NCBI RefSeq assembly: GCF_018678075.1
Contig: NZ_JAHHIR010000012.1
Coordinates: 1-41,194 of the forward strand
Direction: 5' to 3'
DNA: 41,194 nt
Source of the DNA: Epibacterium ulvae
Lineage (GTDB): Bacteria > Pseudomonadota > Alphaproteobacteria > Rhodobacterales > Rhodobacteraceae
Under the pieces are notes generated by a model. That model was not told the DNA's origin. It ran no database searches and saw only the letters and a program-made list of their open reading frames with translations. The first letter of the stretch is position 1. Each line of letters begins with the position of its first letter. Below, piece after piece: positions 31,656-40,834 of the stretch. The position numbers and the translations under genes were made by a program.

Positions 31656-31850
31656 ATGAACAGTCGTAAACCAATGCAACTTCGGCTTCCGCAAGAGCTC
31701 AAGGAGTGGATCAAGGCGGAGTCCGATCGCAATGGCAACTCCCAGAATTCTGAGGTGATCCGCGCAATTCGCGCGGCAAAGGACAGGCGCTCCACTCCCG
31801 CTTCAATCGGAAATATCAATATAGATCAGGGTGATAATGCGCGTTGTTAA
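31656..31850 (+). CDS. Small Arc-type ribbon-helix-helix protein
   Basis: The 64-residue protein is a bare RHH domain: PMQLRLPQELKEWIKAESDRN gives the strand and first helix (PMQLRLPQELKEWIKAES), and SQNSEVIRAIRAAKDRR the second. It has a CTGGAGG binding site before the ATG. It should bind DNA as a dimer of dimers. It lies upstream of the small gene and the integrase on the same strand, and could act as a regulator or directionality factor. Confidence 0.78.
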   Translation: MNSRKPMQLRLPQELKEWIKAESDRNGNSQNSEVIRAIRAAKDRRSTPASIGNINIDQGDNARC

Positions 31851-31874
31851 CGAGGTGAGAGAGGTGTCGATAAG

Positions 31875-32066
31875 ATGACGAAAGTAAGTGCACAGACGAA
31901 AGCGAAACAAGCGGCCTCGGCTTTTATCCGCGAGGCGCGGGAGGCAGGTTGGCAACGCGCGAAGTTCGAGATCAAGCCAGATGGCAGTGTCATCGTCGAT
32001 GCCAACATGGTCGCGCCAGAGGCAGCTGACGACTTTCTCAACAGTGACCTGAGAATGGGCGAATGA
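31875..32066 (+). CDS. Small protein encoded just before the integrase
   Basis: The 63-residue protein (MTKVSAQTKAKQAASAFIREA at the start; a helix followed by KFEIKPDGSVIVDAN, a beta pair) has no named family. GAGAGAGG lies upstream of the ATG. Its stop overlaps the integrase start (ATGA), so they are coupled. Genes in this position can be excision factors, but this one lacks a visible HTH; the call stays open. Confidence 0.6.
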   Translation: MTKVSAQTKAKQAASAFIREAREAGWQRAKFEIKPDGSVIVDANMVAPEAADDFLNSDLRMGE

Positions 32067-33094
32067 CCCGCAAGAGCCTTCCAAAATACGTCTACAATGA
32101 CAGAGGATACCTTCGGTTCATCCGGCGTTCGCGCGGCATCTCTGTCATGATGCATGAGGAAGCGGGCACTCCGGAATTTTGGGATCATTACAATCGCCTG
32201 CTTAAAGGAAAGCCAGCGCCTGCGCCGGTGAAGCGTAACTTTGAGGCCTTAATCCTGAGCTATTACGAGAGCGACGCCTACAAAAAGCTGAAGCCCCGGA
32301 CGAGATCCGACTATCGGCGGTATATCAGCCACATTCGTGAGATCTGGGCCGAGAAAGACCCGGCCAGGATCGAGACCCATCATATCTACGAATTGCACCG
32401 CGCCAATGCGGATCACTGGCGGCAAGCCAATTATCTCGTCCAGGTCATGGTCGTCTTGATGAACCACGCACGATTGATTGGCTTTATTAAGAAGGAGCAC
32501 GGCAATCCGGCGAAAGGCATTCCGCTCTTCAAGCAGCAGAGCGATGGCTGGGAGCCTTGGCCGGACGATGTCCGCGCAGAGTTCGAAGCGCTGGCTTCTG
32601 AGCGTGCGAGACTGGTCTACGAGCTTTGCGTTGGCACAGGCCAGCGAATTGGCGACGTCGTAAAGATGAAGTGGGCACACTTTTCCGACGAAGGATTCGA
32701 TTTCACTCAGGGTAAAACCGACAAGCCGCTGTGGATCCCGCTCACTGATCGTCTCAAGGCTCACCTGGACGGGCTCGAGCGAACGGACGGCACGGTCGTG
32801 ACTGACGCTAAGGGCAGGTCGGTCAGCTATCGCATCATCGCCGAGGAAATGCGCTCCATCAAAAAGAAGATGAAGCACGAGAAGGCGAGCTACTACAAAA
32901 CGCACGGGCTCAGGAAAAATGCGACGATTGAGCTGTATCTGGCTGGGTGTGATGACGAGATGGTCAAAGCCGTCACCGGCCATTCAGGCGTTGAGATGCT
33001 CAAAAAGTACGGTGGGCCGATCCGGCAAAGAGAGCTCGCGAAGCGCGCTCAAGAGGCAAGAAATCAAATGGAACGAAGCAAGACCGAAACGTGA
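32063..33094 (+). CDS. int: Tyrosine recombinase, integrase of the island
   Basis: The 343-residue integrase has an N-terminal arm-binding part, a core-binding SAM-like domain (about 58-145) and a catalytic domain with all expected residues: GTGQRIGD (Arg195), QGKTDK (Lys218), HGLRKNAT (His281, Arg284), TGHSG (His307) and LKKYGG (Tyr316). It is apparently intact. It reads toward the 3' end of the tRNA-Cys gene 68 bases downstream, the arrangement of islands that integrate in tRNA genes. It probably inserted the whole region on its left. Confidence 0.92.
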   Translation: MTRKSLPKYVYNDRGYLRFIRRSRGISVMMHEEAGTPEFWDHYNRLLKGKPAPAPVKRNFEALILSYYESDAYKKLKPRTRSDYRRYISHIREIWAEKDPARIETHHIYELHRANADHWRQANYLVQVMVVLMNHARLIGFIKKEHGNPAKGIPLFKQQSDGWEPWPDDVRAEFEALASERARLVYELCVGTGQRIGDVVKMKWAHFSDEGFDFTQGKTDKPLWIPLTDRLKAHLDGLERTDGTVVTDAKGRSVSYRIIAEEMRSIKKKMKHEKASYYKTHGLRKNATIELYLAGCDDEMVKAVTGHSGVEMLKKYGGPIRQRELAKRAQEARNQMERSKTET

Positions 33095-33162
33095 AAGTTT
33101 CAACGGTTGTTTCAAAAATGGCAGTGAAGGAGAGAAAGGATGACGCAAGTCATTGATTTTAT

Positions 33163-33185
33163 TGGAGGCGAGTACCGGAATCGAA
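33163..33185. other. Probable attachment site at the 3' end of tRNA-Cys
   Basis: The 3' part of the tRNA gene (acceptor and T-arm) is the usual integration target for tyrosine integrases, and the integrase lies directly beside it. A matching direct repeat should lie at the far left end of the element; I find none in this window, so the element must extend past position 1. The core length is unknown. Confidence 0.5.
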
Positions 33186-33236
33186 CCGGTGTACACGGAT
33201 TTGCAATCCGCTGCGTCACCACTCCGCCAACTCGCC
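33163..33236 (-). tRNA. tRNA-Cys (GCA)
   Basis: Read on the minus strand, the 74-base cloverleaf has acceptor GGCGAGT/ACTCGCC, anticodon loop TTGCAAA with anticodon GCA, T-arm CCGGTTCGATTCCGG, discriminator T and an encoded CCA. All stems pair. Its 3' end faces the integrase gene, 68 bases away. Confidence 0.95.
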
Positions 33237-33329
33237 TTTTCAATAACTTAGCTGTGGCGGGTGGTGTCCTGCCACACAGTCTGGCTGACGTTCTATTTTT
33301 CTTCCCGGGGAGGTGCAACCCCAAAATTC

Positions 33330-33890
33330 GCTCTTTTTTGCTGCGCTGAGCGTGCGCGGATCTTTTGTCGCTCTGACCTGGTGTAATGTGCACCATTTCC
33401 AAGCTTTGGCTTGTGACGCTTGCGATGTCGTCGTCAGTACAGCCTGCGAGCAGAAACTCTGTGGCTGCCGTATAACGAAGGGAATGGTTGTCAAACCGAT
33501 GCTTTTTCTCGCCTTGTGCATCGTATCCGCCGCGCCTCGATAAGCCCACTTTTCGGGAGCCTTTGTCTTGGACATGTCCTTCTGGAGGATGAAAAGGCCC
33601 TTGTCGCTCCTTCGCGTGTGTTCCCAGGCGGCACTATGAACGGGCAGCGCCTCCAGGAGCTCCCCTGTCGCCGGTATCAACAGGCGTTTCTTCGTCTTGT
33701 TTTGCTTCACAGAAATTGTATCGCCTGCAATGTGGGAGCATTGCATGTCCAAGCGGTCGACAATTCGCTGTCCTGTCCCAAGCATCAGCTCAAACAGCAT
33801 GCGTTCGTTGATGAGGTCGCGAAACTCCATGAGGTGATGGCATGAGCAACGTTGTGAGGCTTCCATGGCCCCCGCTAGAGTTGTCGCCAA
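33330..33890 (-). pseudogene. Decayed second tyrosine integrase
   Basis: The remains of a phage-type integrase can be read in pieces: LMLGTGQRIVDRLDMQ (catalytic Arg) in one frame, a frameshift at about 33495, then DNHSLRYTAATEFLLAGC (His-x-x-Arg) in another, and HYTRSE (possible catalytic Tyr) in the third. The expected TGHS box is degraded to TSQS, and the N-terminal domain is absent. It cannot be functional. It marks an older integration next to the same tRNA. Confidence 0.75.
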
Positions 33891-34132
33891 ACGCTCGCTG
33901 TGACCGTCGCAGCATTTCCGGGGTGCGTCGTCGTTATCGCGAAGCGTGCGGCTGGGAAGCCAAGGCCGTCAATCTGGGACTGGGTGCGCACGTGGTTGTC
34001 AGGTTCTGTCCTCCCGATCGAAAGCGCCGCGACGTCGACCACCTGCTGGCAAGTATCAAGAGTGGCCTAGACGGCGTCGCGGATGCTATCGGCCAAGATA
34101 ACAGCGAATGGCAGTCATACACGCTTACAGAA
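33842..34132 (+). pseudogene. RusA-type Holliday junction resolvase, truncated by an IS
   Basis: The first ~95 residues (VRLPWPPLELSPNARCDRR, CPPDRKRRDVDHLLASIKSG, DAIGQDNSEWQ) match RusA-family phage endonucleases, including the Asp-rich RRDVDH active-site region. After TLTENT the sequence runs into IS3-derived DNA, and only the last ~20 residues of the family are missing. It is a prophage leftover; it overlaps the start of the decayed integrase on the other strand. Confidence 0.7.
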
Positions 34133-34760
34133 AACACAATCCAAAGCCGCAACTCCGCTTGTTTACCCCTTCTCGGGCATTTTCAATGCCCTGCCAGGCA
34201 ATGGTCAGACGTTCCAGCCAACCAGCGATCTCTTCATTCTCATCGTTCATCACAGGGCGGTACCTGTAGCAGGTCTCGCTGATCTCGAACGTCCGGCACG
34301 CTAAAGCGATGCTTACACCGTGCAAGGCGACAGCATTCATGGCCATCTCTAGTCTCCGTCCCTCTCGGGACATTGCCGGGCAGTGGACGGCCATAACGCG
34401 CACGTCCATTGTCCTCGGACCAATGGCGGAAAATGGCCTGCTTCCGAGAGCTTCCTTCAGTAGATCGTCTCGGACATGCTCATCTCAGCATGCATGTGCT
34501 TCAGGCGACGGTTCTCGTCCGCCATATCGTTCATCTCAGACAACAAAGACGCATTCTTGCCGCCACATTTGGCACGCCATTTATAGAAATTGGCGCTGGT
34601 TCGGCCGGAAATTGATGCACCGGATCAATTTCTCCCCCGCCTTACGCCAGTGTTCACGACAAAGATCAGAGACCGGCACACCGCCCTCCGCCTGCTTCAA
34701 CACCGCCATGATCTGCGCGTCGCTATATCGTCTGTTCGTCATTCAACAAAGCTCCTCAGA
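34133..34760 (-). mobile_element. Decayed IS3-family element
   Basis: On the minus strand an OrfA start MTNRRYSDAQIMAVLKQAEGG is readable (MTNRRYSDAQ then MAVLKQAEGG), followed by frameshifted remnants FYKWRAKCGGKNASLLSEM and DENRRLKHMHAEMSM. Then comes the N-terminal part of OrfB (ISETCYRYRPVMNDENEEI to GFGLCFL). OrfA has an internal insertion and shifted frames, and OrfB ends before the DDE core. The element is inactive. Its insertion cut the RusA gene. Exact ends are not identified. Confidence 0.7.
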
Positions 34761-34810
34761 TATTTTGCTGAGAAAATTTTACTCTTGAACACCACCAATT
34801 TTAGGGCGGA

Positions 34811-35503
34811 TTACCCAGGATCTGCACTGGCGTCCAGCAGAGCATTGGCGATCAATCGCGCGGCACCAGGCAGCGCGCCCAGAACGGGTAGGGTGCGACC
34901 GGGGAAATTGGCCTTGGCCAGGGATGCTGGAATGTCGTCGCGCACATGGTCTCCTGCTTGGGCAAAAAACGGCAGGCACAGGCATTGGGAGGGCAAAAGG
35001 GCGGCCGCGGCGGCAATGCTGGGGGATTGTTCCACAAATCCGCAATTGATGCGTGGACCAGGGAGGGCGGTGGCCAGGGCCTTGGCAAATTGGAACGCTG
35101 CCGCAGCTGCATGGCGTCCGCGGGCGGATCCATGGGCTGCAAGCAATATGTCGACTTCGTCCAGGGGCCAGTCGCTGGCGGCGGCTTCGGCGCGCAGCGC
35201 GTCCGCGGCCAAAGATGCAAGGGCTGGGTCCAGGCCAAAGGGGTCAGCTATCCGTGCCTGAATGTTTCCCAGTCGTTTGGGCAGGACCTTGGTTGTGAAC
35301 CAGCCTTTGGACATGAAAAACGGGTAGATCAGCGCGCCATCCTCGGCGACCTCTTCCAACCGGCCAGGCATTGACAGGGTCGCAGAGCGGACGTCCCACC
35401 CGGGCATGAATCCAGCAACCTCTTGGGCGAGCGCGGCCAAAGCGGCCTCGGGTGCTTCGGGCGCTGAGGGTTGGCCATGGGCGGTGATAACTGCGACGGG
35501 CAC
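34811..35503 (-). CDS. CbiX/SirB-type sirohydrochlorin chelatase
   Basis: The 230-residue protein has two chelatase half-domains. AVITAHGQPS near residue 9 and LLAAHGSARG near residue 140 carry the His residues that bind metal, as in CbiX-type enzymes that insert cobalt or iron into sirohydrochlorin (cobalamin or sirohaem synthesis). It starts at GTG 35503 with AAGGAAAA upstream; the long frame before it would run through tRNA-Gly and is rejected. This is chromosomal sequence right of the debris. The substrate metal cannot be read from sequence. Confidence 0.8.
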   Translation of the reverse strand: MPVAVITAHGQPSAPEAPEAALAALAQEVAGFMPGWDVRSATLSMPGRLEEVAEDGALIYPFFMSKGWFTTKVLPKRLGNIQARIADPFGLDPALASLAADALRAEAAASDWPLDEVDILLAAHGSARGRHAAAAAFQFAKALATALPGPRINCGFVEQSPSIAAAAALLPSQCLCLPFFAQAGDHVRDDIPASLAKANFPGRTLPVLGALPGAARLIANALLDASADPG

Positions 35504-35654
35504 GTTGGTTTTCCTTGCTCTTTGGCGGCGGCGGGGGCTTTGGAAACGCCTATGTGGCCATGGCGTGATGCAAGCGCAAGCACTGCTGAATGAGGCCCGG
35601 TGACAGATTTGAGACAAAAACACCTTGAGCAGAAAAAACAAGCAAATTAGTCGG

Positions 35655-35683
35655 TTGACCTTCTTCAAAGCTTCACATACATC
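35655..35683 (+). promoter_or_regulatory. tRNA-Gly promoter
   Basis: TTGACC (35655-35660), a 17-bp spacer, then TACATC (35678-35683). The -10 box ends 14 bases before the tRNA 5' end, a normal distance for a tRNA leader. Confidence 0.55.
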
Positions 35684-35697
35684 ACTGCCACATCCGA

Positions 35698-35771
35698 GCG
35701 GGTATGGTGAAATGGTATCATAAGAGCCTTCCAAGCTTAAGGTGAGGGTTCGATTCCCTCTACCCGCTCCA
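35698..35771 (+). tRNA. tRNA-Gly (TCC)
   Basis: The 74-base cloverleaf has acceptor GCGGGTA/TACCCGC, anticodon loop CTTCCAA with anticodon TCC, T-arm GAGGGTTCGATTCCCTC, discriminator T and an encoded CCA. All stems pair. Confidence 0.95.
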
Positions 35772-35962
35772 AAAAATCTCCATGCACATCGAAACTGCCT
35801 TATTTGCGAACGCTATTCTGGCTCCTGGGTCATAGTTCGCTCTGCTACCGCCTTGCGCGGCACTTGGTCGCTTGACCTTAGGGAGCGAGATGGCCATGAA
35901 ACCCAAGTCTTTTACGGACCATTGCGGTTCGACCGGGATCAGACAGGGAAGAGGGAGCCATC

Positions 35963-37762
35963 ATGGCACGACGACAGGCCGCCCCAGGTGCAAAAGAAGA
36001 GCGCGAAGGCTCAAAGAAGGTCGGCGTTTTGCGCGCATTATGGCCGTTCATGAAACCTTACCGCTTGCTCATCCTCGGGGCTTTGGCTGCGTTGATCCTG
36101 ACTGCGGGTGTTTCGCTGACCTTGCCGCTTGCGGTGCGCCGGGTTGTTGACAGCTTCCGGTTTTCTGAAAGCGCATTGCTGAACCAGTATTTCCTGGCCG
36201 CCATTGGCATCGCCGGATTACTGGCCGTGGGCACGGGACTGCGGTACGCGCTGGTCACCCGATTGGGTGAACGGGTCGTCGCGGATATCCGCAAGGCCGT
36301 GTTTGACCGCGTCATCGCCATGAGCCCTGCGTTTTTTGAAAACATCCTGACTGGCGAAGTTCTGAGCCGGATCACCACCGATACAACCCTGATCCAATCC
36401 GTGCTCGGCTCATCCGCCTCAATTGCGCTGCGCAACCTGCTGATTTTCCTCGGTGGTTTGGTGCTGATGCTACTGACCTCCGCCAAATTGACATTGTTGG
36501 TTCTGCTGATTGTGCCTGCGGTGGTCGTGCCGATCATGACCTTGGGGCGTCGTTTGCGGGTGATCAGTCGCGAGAACCAGGACTGGATCGCGGCCTCATC
36601 CGGCAACGCAGGCGAAGCGCTGGGGGCGGTGCAGACCGTCCAGGCCTTTACCCATGAAGCGATCAGTCGAACGCAGTTTGCCGAGCTGACCGAAACCGCA
36701 TTTGACAGCTCGCAACGGCGTATCCGCACTCGGGCGTTTTTGACCGTGATCGTGATTTTCTTGGTGTTCTCGGGCGTGGTCGGCGTGTTGTGGATCGGCG
36801 CCAATGATGTGCGCGCGGGCAATATGACCGAAGGCGCGCTGGTGCAATTTGTCATCTATGCCGTGCTTGTCGCCGGATCGGTTGCGGCCCTGTCCGAGAT
36901 CTGGAGCGAGATCCAGCGCGCAGCCGGTGCGACCGAACGCCTGGTCGAACTGCTTGAGGCTGAAGACAGGGTGGTTGACCCCGAGACACCGCGCCCGCTG
37001 CCTGCGCCGGTGCAGGGGCGTATTGAATTTGACGCGGTGAATTTCCGTTACCCCGCGCGCCCGGACACCGTTGCCCTGGATGACATCACATTGACGGTTG
37101 AACCGGGGGAAACCGTCGCCTTTGTCGGCCCGTCTGGCGCGGGTAAAACCACAATCATTCAACTGCTCCAGCGCTATTATGACCCCACTACCGGGCAGGT
37201 GCGTCTGGATGGTGTTGCCCTTGATCATATGCGCCGCGATGAATTCCGCCAGTCCATCGCGATGGTTCCGCAAAGCCCGATTATCTTTGCCACATCGGCG
37301 CGCGAAAACATCCGCTTTGGCCGCCCGGACGCCACCGATGCTGAGATCGAGGCCGCCGCTCAGGCCGCCGCCGCACATGATTTCATCACCGCTTTGCCGG
37401 AAGGGTACGACAGTTTCTTGGGCGAACGCGGTGTGATGCTGTCGGGTGGGCAAAAGCAACGTATCGCCATCGCGCGCGCCATCCTGCGTGACTCGCCGGT
37501 TTTGTTGCTGGATGAGGCAACCTCGGCGCTGGATGCCGAAAGCGAACGTCTGGTGCAGGCCGCCGTGGATGAGCTGAGCCAGGGGCGTACGACTTTGGTT
37601 GTGGCCCACCGTTTAGCAACTGTGAAAAAGGCCGACCGGATTGTTGTCATGGACGCAGGTCAGATCGTGGCCATGGGCACCCATGACCAGCTGGTCGCCG
37701 AAGGTGGGCTTTATGCACGGTTGGCGCGTTTGCAGTTCACCGACGGCATGGCGGCAGAGTAA
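35963..37762 (+). CDS. ABC exporter, fused membrane and ATPase domains (MsbA/ABCB type)
   Basis: The 599-residue half-transporter has six membrane helices (about 30-320) followed by a nucleotide-binding domain. Walker A is GPSGAGKTT (about 389-397), the signature LSGGQKQRIAIARA (about 493-506), Walker B LLLDEATSALD (about 514-524) and the switch VVAHRLATV. It should form a homodimer that exports a lipid or hydrophobic compound. The ATG at 35963 has GAGGGAG upstream. The substrate is not evident. The gene has a hairpin 40 bases after its stop. Confidence 0.9.
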   Translation: MARRQAAPGAKEEREGSKKVGVLRALWPFMKPYRLLILGALAALILTAGVSLTLPLAVRRVVDSFRFSESALLNQYFLAAIGIAGLLAVGTGLRYALVTRLGERVVADIRKAVFDRVIAMSPAFFENILTGEVLSRITTDTTLIQSVLGSSASIALRNLLIFLGGLVLMLLTSAKLTLLVLLIVPAVVVPIMTLGRRLRVISRENQDWIAASSGNAGEALGAVQTVQAFTHEAISRTQFAELTETAFDSSQRRIRTRAFLTVIVIFLVFSGVVGVLWIGANDVRAGNMTEGALVQFVIYAVLVAGSVAALSEIWSEIQRAAGATERLVELLEAEDRVVDPETPRPLPAPVQGRIEFDAVNFRYPARPDTVALDDITLTVEPGETVAFVGPSGAGKTTIIQLLQRYYDPTTGQVRLDGVALDHMRRDEFRQSIAMVPQSPIIFATSARENIRFGRPDATDAEIEAAAQAAAAHDFITALPEGYDSFLGERGVMLSGGQKQRIAIARAILRDSPVLLLDEATSALDAESERLVQAAVDELSQGRTTLVVAHRLATVKKADRIVVMDAGQIVAMGTHDQLVAEGGLYARLARLQFTDGMAAE

Positions 37763-37800
37763 CGCTCGACCCCTAAGTCACACGCCCATGCGACGATGAC

Positions 37801-37829
37801 GCCGCGTTCCCAAAATTTTGGAACGCGGC
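37801..37829. terminator. Hairpin after the ABC exporter gene
   Basis: GCCGCGTTCC (37801-37810), loop CAAAATTTT, GGAACGCGGC (37820-37829): a perfect 10-bp GC-rich stem between the exporter and the acyl-CoA synthetase gene. There is no U-tract, so it may act by stability or Rho. It also argues against starting the next gene upstream at 37796. Confidence 0.6.
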
Positions 37830-37939
37830 TGCGCCTTGCTGGTGCCGCAAAACTTTCGCAACTATACTCTAAGAGACCCGGCGACGTGCAGGCGAGATTT
37901 TGCACCGGTTGGCCGGTTAACGAGGGAGGAGAGTACGAG

Positions 37940-39835
37940 ATGGGATTTTCCACCGCTGAAGAGTGTGCCCAGTTCGAAAGCAAAATGACCTATGAAGAGC
38001 GGGGGATGCCTGCGACTTTGTATGCGTTGCTGGCGCAAACCGCGGGGAAATTTCCCAACCACAATGCGATCAGCTATCAATTGTTTTCCGGGGCAAAAGA
38101 TCCGGCGGAAACTGTCAATTGGGGCGATTTGCTCACTCGGGTGACCCAGGCTGCGAACCTTTTTCGCTCCCTTGGCATCGGCGAAAACGACACGATCGCC
38201 TATGTGCTGCCCAACTGTAACGAGGCGCTTTATACCTTCCTTGGCGGTGCGGTTGCGGGCATTGTGAACCCGATCAATCCGCTGTTGGAGCCTGAACAAA
38301 TCGCCTCAATCCTGCGGGAAACAGGCGCCAAGGTAGTGGTGACGCTGAAGCCATTCCCCAAGACCGATGTGGCGCAAAAAGTGGCCGAGGCGGTGCGCCA
38401 CGCGCCCAATGTGAACACGGTGTTAGAGGTGGATCTGAACCGCTATCTGACGCCGCCCAAATCGTGGATCGTTCCGTTCCTGCGGCCCAAGATGGCGAAC
38501 AAAGAACATCTGGCCCACGCGGACTACCGGTGTTTTAAAACGGAGATGGGCAAACAGCCGACGCAGCTTGCCTTTGCGGACAGCGCGGGCGACCGGGTGG
38601 CCTGTTACTTCCACACTGGCGGGACAACCGGCATGCCAAAAGTGGCGCAGCACAAATATTCTGGCCTGATCTATAACGGTTGGATCGGATCAACCCTGTT
38701 GTTCAGCGAAGACGACAACATCATGTGCCCCCTGCCAATGTTCCATGTGTTTGCCTGCCATGTGATCGTCATGGCAGCGGTCGCTTCGGGCGCGCATGTG
38801 GTGTTTCCAACACCACAAGGGTATCGCGGCGACGGGGTTTTCGACAACTTCTGGAAGCTGATCGAACGCTGGCGGATCTCCTTTATCATCACCGTGCCCA
38901 CGGCGGTCTCGGCCTTGATGCAGCGGCCGGTGGATGCGGATATCTCTTCTGTCAAAACGGCCTTTTCCGGGTCCGCTCCCATGCCGATGGAGCTGTTCAA
39001 CCGCTTTCAGTCCACCTCGGGCGTCAACATCGTCGAAGGCTACGGTCTGACAGAAGCCACCTGCCTTGTGGCCTGTAACCCGGTTGAAGGGGCGAAACAG
39101 ATCGGGTCAGTTGGTATCCCGTTTCCCTACACCGATATCAAAATCATCCAGCCTTCGCCGGGCGGCATGGTTGAGGCACAGACCGGCGAAGTGGGTGAGA
39201 TCTGCGTCTCCAGCCCCGGCGTCTCTCCCGGCAACACCTATACCGAGACGGCCAAGAACGCCGATCTTTACCACCAGGACATCTTTCTGCGCACCGGTGA
39301 TCTGGGGCGCATGGATGAAAGCGGCTACCTGTGGATTACCGGGCGGGCCAAGGATTTGATCATTCGCGGCGGCCACAACATCGACCCGGCCGAAATCGAA
39401 GAGGCGGTTTTGGGCCATGAAGCGGTCGCTTTTGCCGGCGCCATCGGCCAGCCGGATGCCCATTCCGGTGAACTGCCCTGCGTCTATGTGGAATTGGTGG
39501 ATGGCGGGCAGGTGAGCGAGGCTGAGTTGCTCGACTATTGCAAAATTCATGTCCACGAACGTGCGGCCATTCCAAAACATCTGACCATTTTGGATGCCCT
39601 TCCCAAAACCGCCGTGGGCAAAGTCTTCAAACCGGACCTGCGCAAACTGGCGATCACCCGTGTGTATAATGCAGCCCTGGAAAAGGCGGGGCAGGCGGCG
39701 CGTGTTGAACATGTGGTGGACGACAAACACCGGGGCCTTGTGGCGCAGGTTTCCTTGCAGGGCAGCGACCCGGAGGCCGTCGGCCATATGTTGGGCAGCT
39801 TCACCCGGCCGTGGGAGCCGCTCAGAGCCAATTGA
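37940..39835 (+). CDS. Acyl-CoA synthetase (AMP-forming)
   Basis: The 631-residue ANL-superfamily enzyme has the AMP-binding P-loop YFHTGGTTGMPK (about 222-233), GYGLTEAT (about 368), RTGDLG (about 451) and the C-terminal LPKTAVGKVFKPDLR with the catalytic Lys. It activates a fatty or other acid to its CoA thioester. The ATG at 37940 is preferred: GGGAGGAGAG lies just upstream, and the protein then begins as the family does. It is probably co-transcribed with the next hydrolase. The acid substrate is unknown; the adjacent hydrolase suggests ester or fatty-acid catabolism. Confidence 0.88.
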   Translation: MGFSTAEECAQFESKMTYEERGMPATLYALLAQTAGKFPNHNAISYQLFSGAKDPAETVNWGDLLTRVTQAANLFRSLGIGENDTIAYVLPNCNEALYTFLGGAVAGIVNPINPLLEPEQIASILRETGAKVVVTLKPFPKTDVAQKVAEAVRHAPNVNTVLEVDLNRYLTPPKSWIVPFLRPKMANKEHLAHADYRCFKTEMGKQPTQLAFADSAGDRVACYFHTGGTTGMPKVAQHKYSGLIYNGWIGSTLLFSEDDNIMCPLPMFHVFACHVIVMAAVASGAHVVFPTPQGYRGDGVFDNFWKLIERWRISFIITVPTAVSALMQRPVDADISSVKTAFSGSAPMPMELFNRFQSTSGVNIVEGYGLTEATCLVACNPVEGAKQIGSVGIPFPYTDIKIIQPSPGGMVEAQTGEVGEICVSSPGVSPGNTYTETAKNADLYHQDIFLRTGDLGRMDESGYLWITGRAKDLIIRGGHNIDPAEIEEAVLGHEAVAFAGAIGQPDAHSGELPCVYVELVDGGQVSEAELLDYCKIHVHERAAIPKHLTILDALPKTAVGKVFKPDLRKLAITRVYNAALEKAGQAARVEHVVDDKHRGLVAQVSLQGSDPEAVGHMLGSFTRPWEPLRAN

Positions 39836-39892
39836 GCGCCTGCTCTTTTCACGGCGCGTGCTCTGCCCTAACCTGAGGGGCGTTCATATGGA

Positions 39893-40825
39893 GTGTGTGC
39901 GGTGAACTATGAAAAACTCATCGACGAAGAGACCTGGGCCTTTATCCGGCGCACGGATGAGCTGCTGTCAGCAGACGGTGCGCCGCGGCCATTGGCGGAG
40001 CAGCGAAAACACTACGATGAATGGAGCGCAGCATTTCGCGCCCGGCGCCCGGCGGGTGTCGTCAGCGAGGATCTCGACGCAGATGGAGTGCCGGTGCGTC
40101 TTTATTCGGTGGGAAATCCCACCTGCACGGTGGTGTACTGCCATGGGGGCGGTTTCATCTTTGGTGGGTTAGACAGCCATGACGACGTCTGCGCCGAGGT
40201 TTGCGCCCAGACCGGCTACCGCGTGGTGGCAGTGGACTACCGCCTGGCCCCCGAACATCCGCACCCAGTCGCGTTTGACGACAGCTGGCGCGCGCTGCAA
40301 TGGGTCAAGGCGACCTATCACACTGATCTGGTTTTGATGGGCGACAGCGCCGGTGCCACGCTGTGTGCTGCGATGGCGCACAAGGCACGCGGCACCGACG
40401 TCAGTATTCTGGGGCAGGTGCTTGTCTATCCGTTGCTAGGCCAGGACACCGATACCGCATCCTACCGCGATCACATGTCGGCCCCTTTGCTGACGCGCGA
40501 TGACATCATCGGCATGCTGGACCTGCGCGGCCCGGCGCAGGACACGGCGCACGATGTGACCTATGCACCGTTGAACGATATCAATTTCAAGGACCTGCCG
40601 CCAACCGTGGCCTTTTCGGCAGATTGCGATCCGCTGCGTGATGATGCCCACCTGTATGTCGAAAAACTGCAACAGGCGGCTGGGCAGGCCAAATGGATCA
40701 ACGAAGTGGGGTTGGTGCATTCATACCTCAGAGCGCGTCACAGCGTCAGGCGCGCCAGTGAGAGTTTTGAACGTATCACCCTCGCGGTTGAGGCCTTGGG
40801 GCAAGGGGTCTGGTCCTGGGACTGA
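39893..40825 (+). CDS. Alpha/beta hydrolase of the HSL (acetyl esterase) family
   Basis: The 310-residue protein has the oxyanion-hole motif HGGGF (about 84-88), the nucleophile elbow GDSAG (about 149-153), an acid ADCDPLRDDA and the catalytic His in LVHSY (about 276). It hydrolyses short esters or lactones. The start is GTG 39893, 12 bases after GAGGGG; an ATG five bases upstream gives only a 6-codon frame. It lies 57 bases after the acyl-CoA synthetase, so the pair may free an acid and activate it. Confidence 0.85.
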   Translation: MCAVNYEKLIDEETWAFIRRTDELLSADGAPRPLAEQRKHYDEWSAAFRARRPAGVVSEDLDADGVPVRLYSVGNPTCTVVYCHGGGFIFGGLDSHDDVCAEVCAQTGYRVVAVDYRLAPEHPHPVAFDDSWRALQWVKATYHTDLVLMGDSAGATLCAAMAHKARGTDVSILGQVLVYPLLGQDTDTASYRDHMSAPLLTRDDIIGMLDLRGPAQDTAHDVTYAPLNDINFKDLPPTVAFSADCDPLRDDAHLYVEKLQQAAGQAKWINEVGLVHSYLRARHSVRRASESFERITLAVEALGQGVWSWD

Positions 40826-40834
40826 CCCGATGCG

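Noticed and set aside
35504-35734. Upstream extension of the CbiX-type frame
   Set aside because: It runs through the tRNA-Gly gene on the opposite strand; GTG 35503 has a ribosome site and starts at the conserved domain.
37796-37939. Upstream start for the acyl-CoA synthetase
   Set aside because: The extra 48 codons cross a perfect hairpin and are not family sequence; ATG 37940 has a very strong ribosome site.
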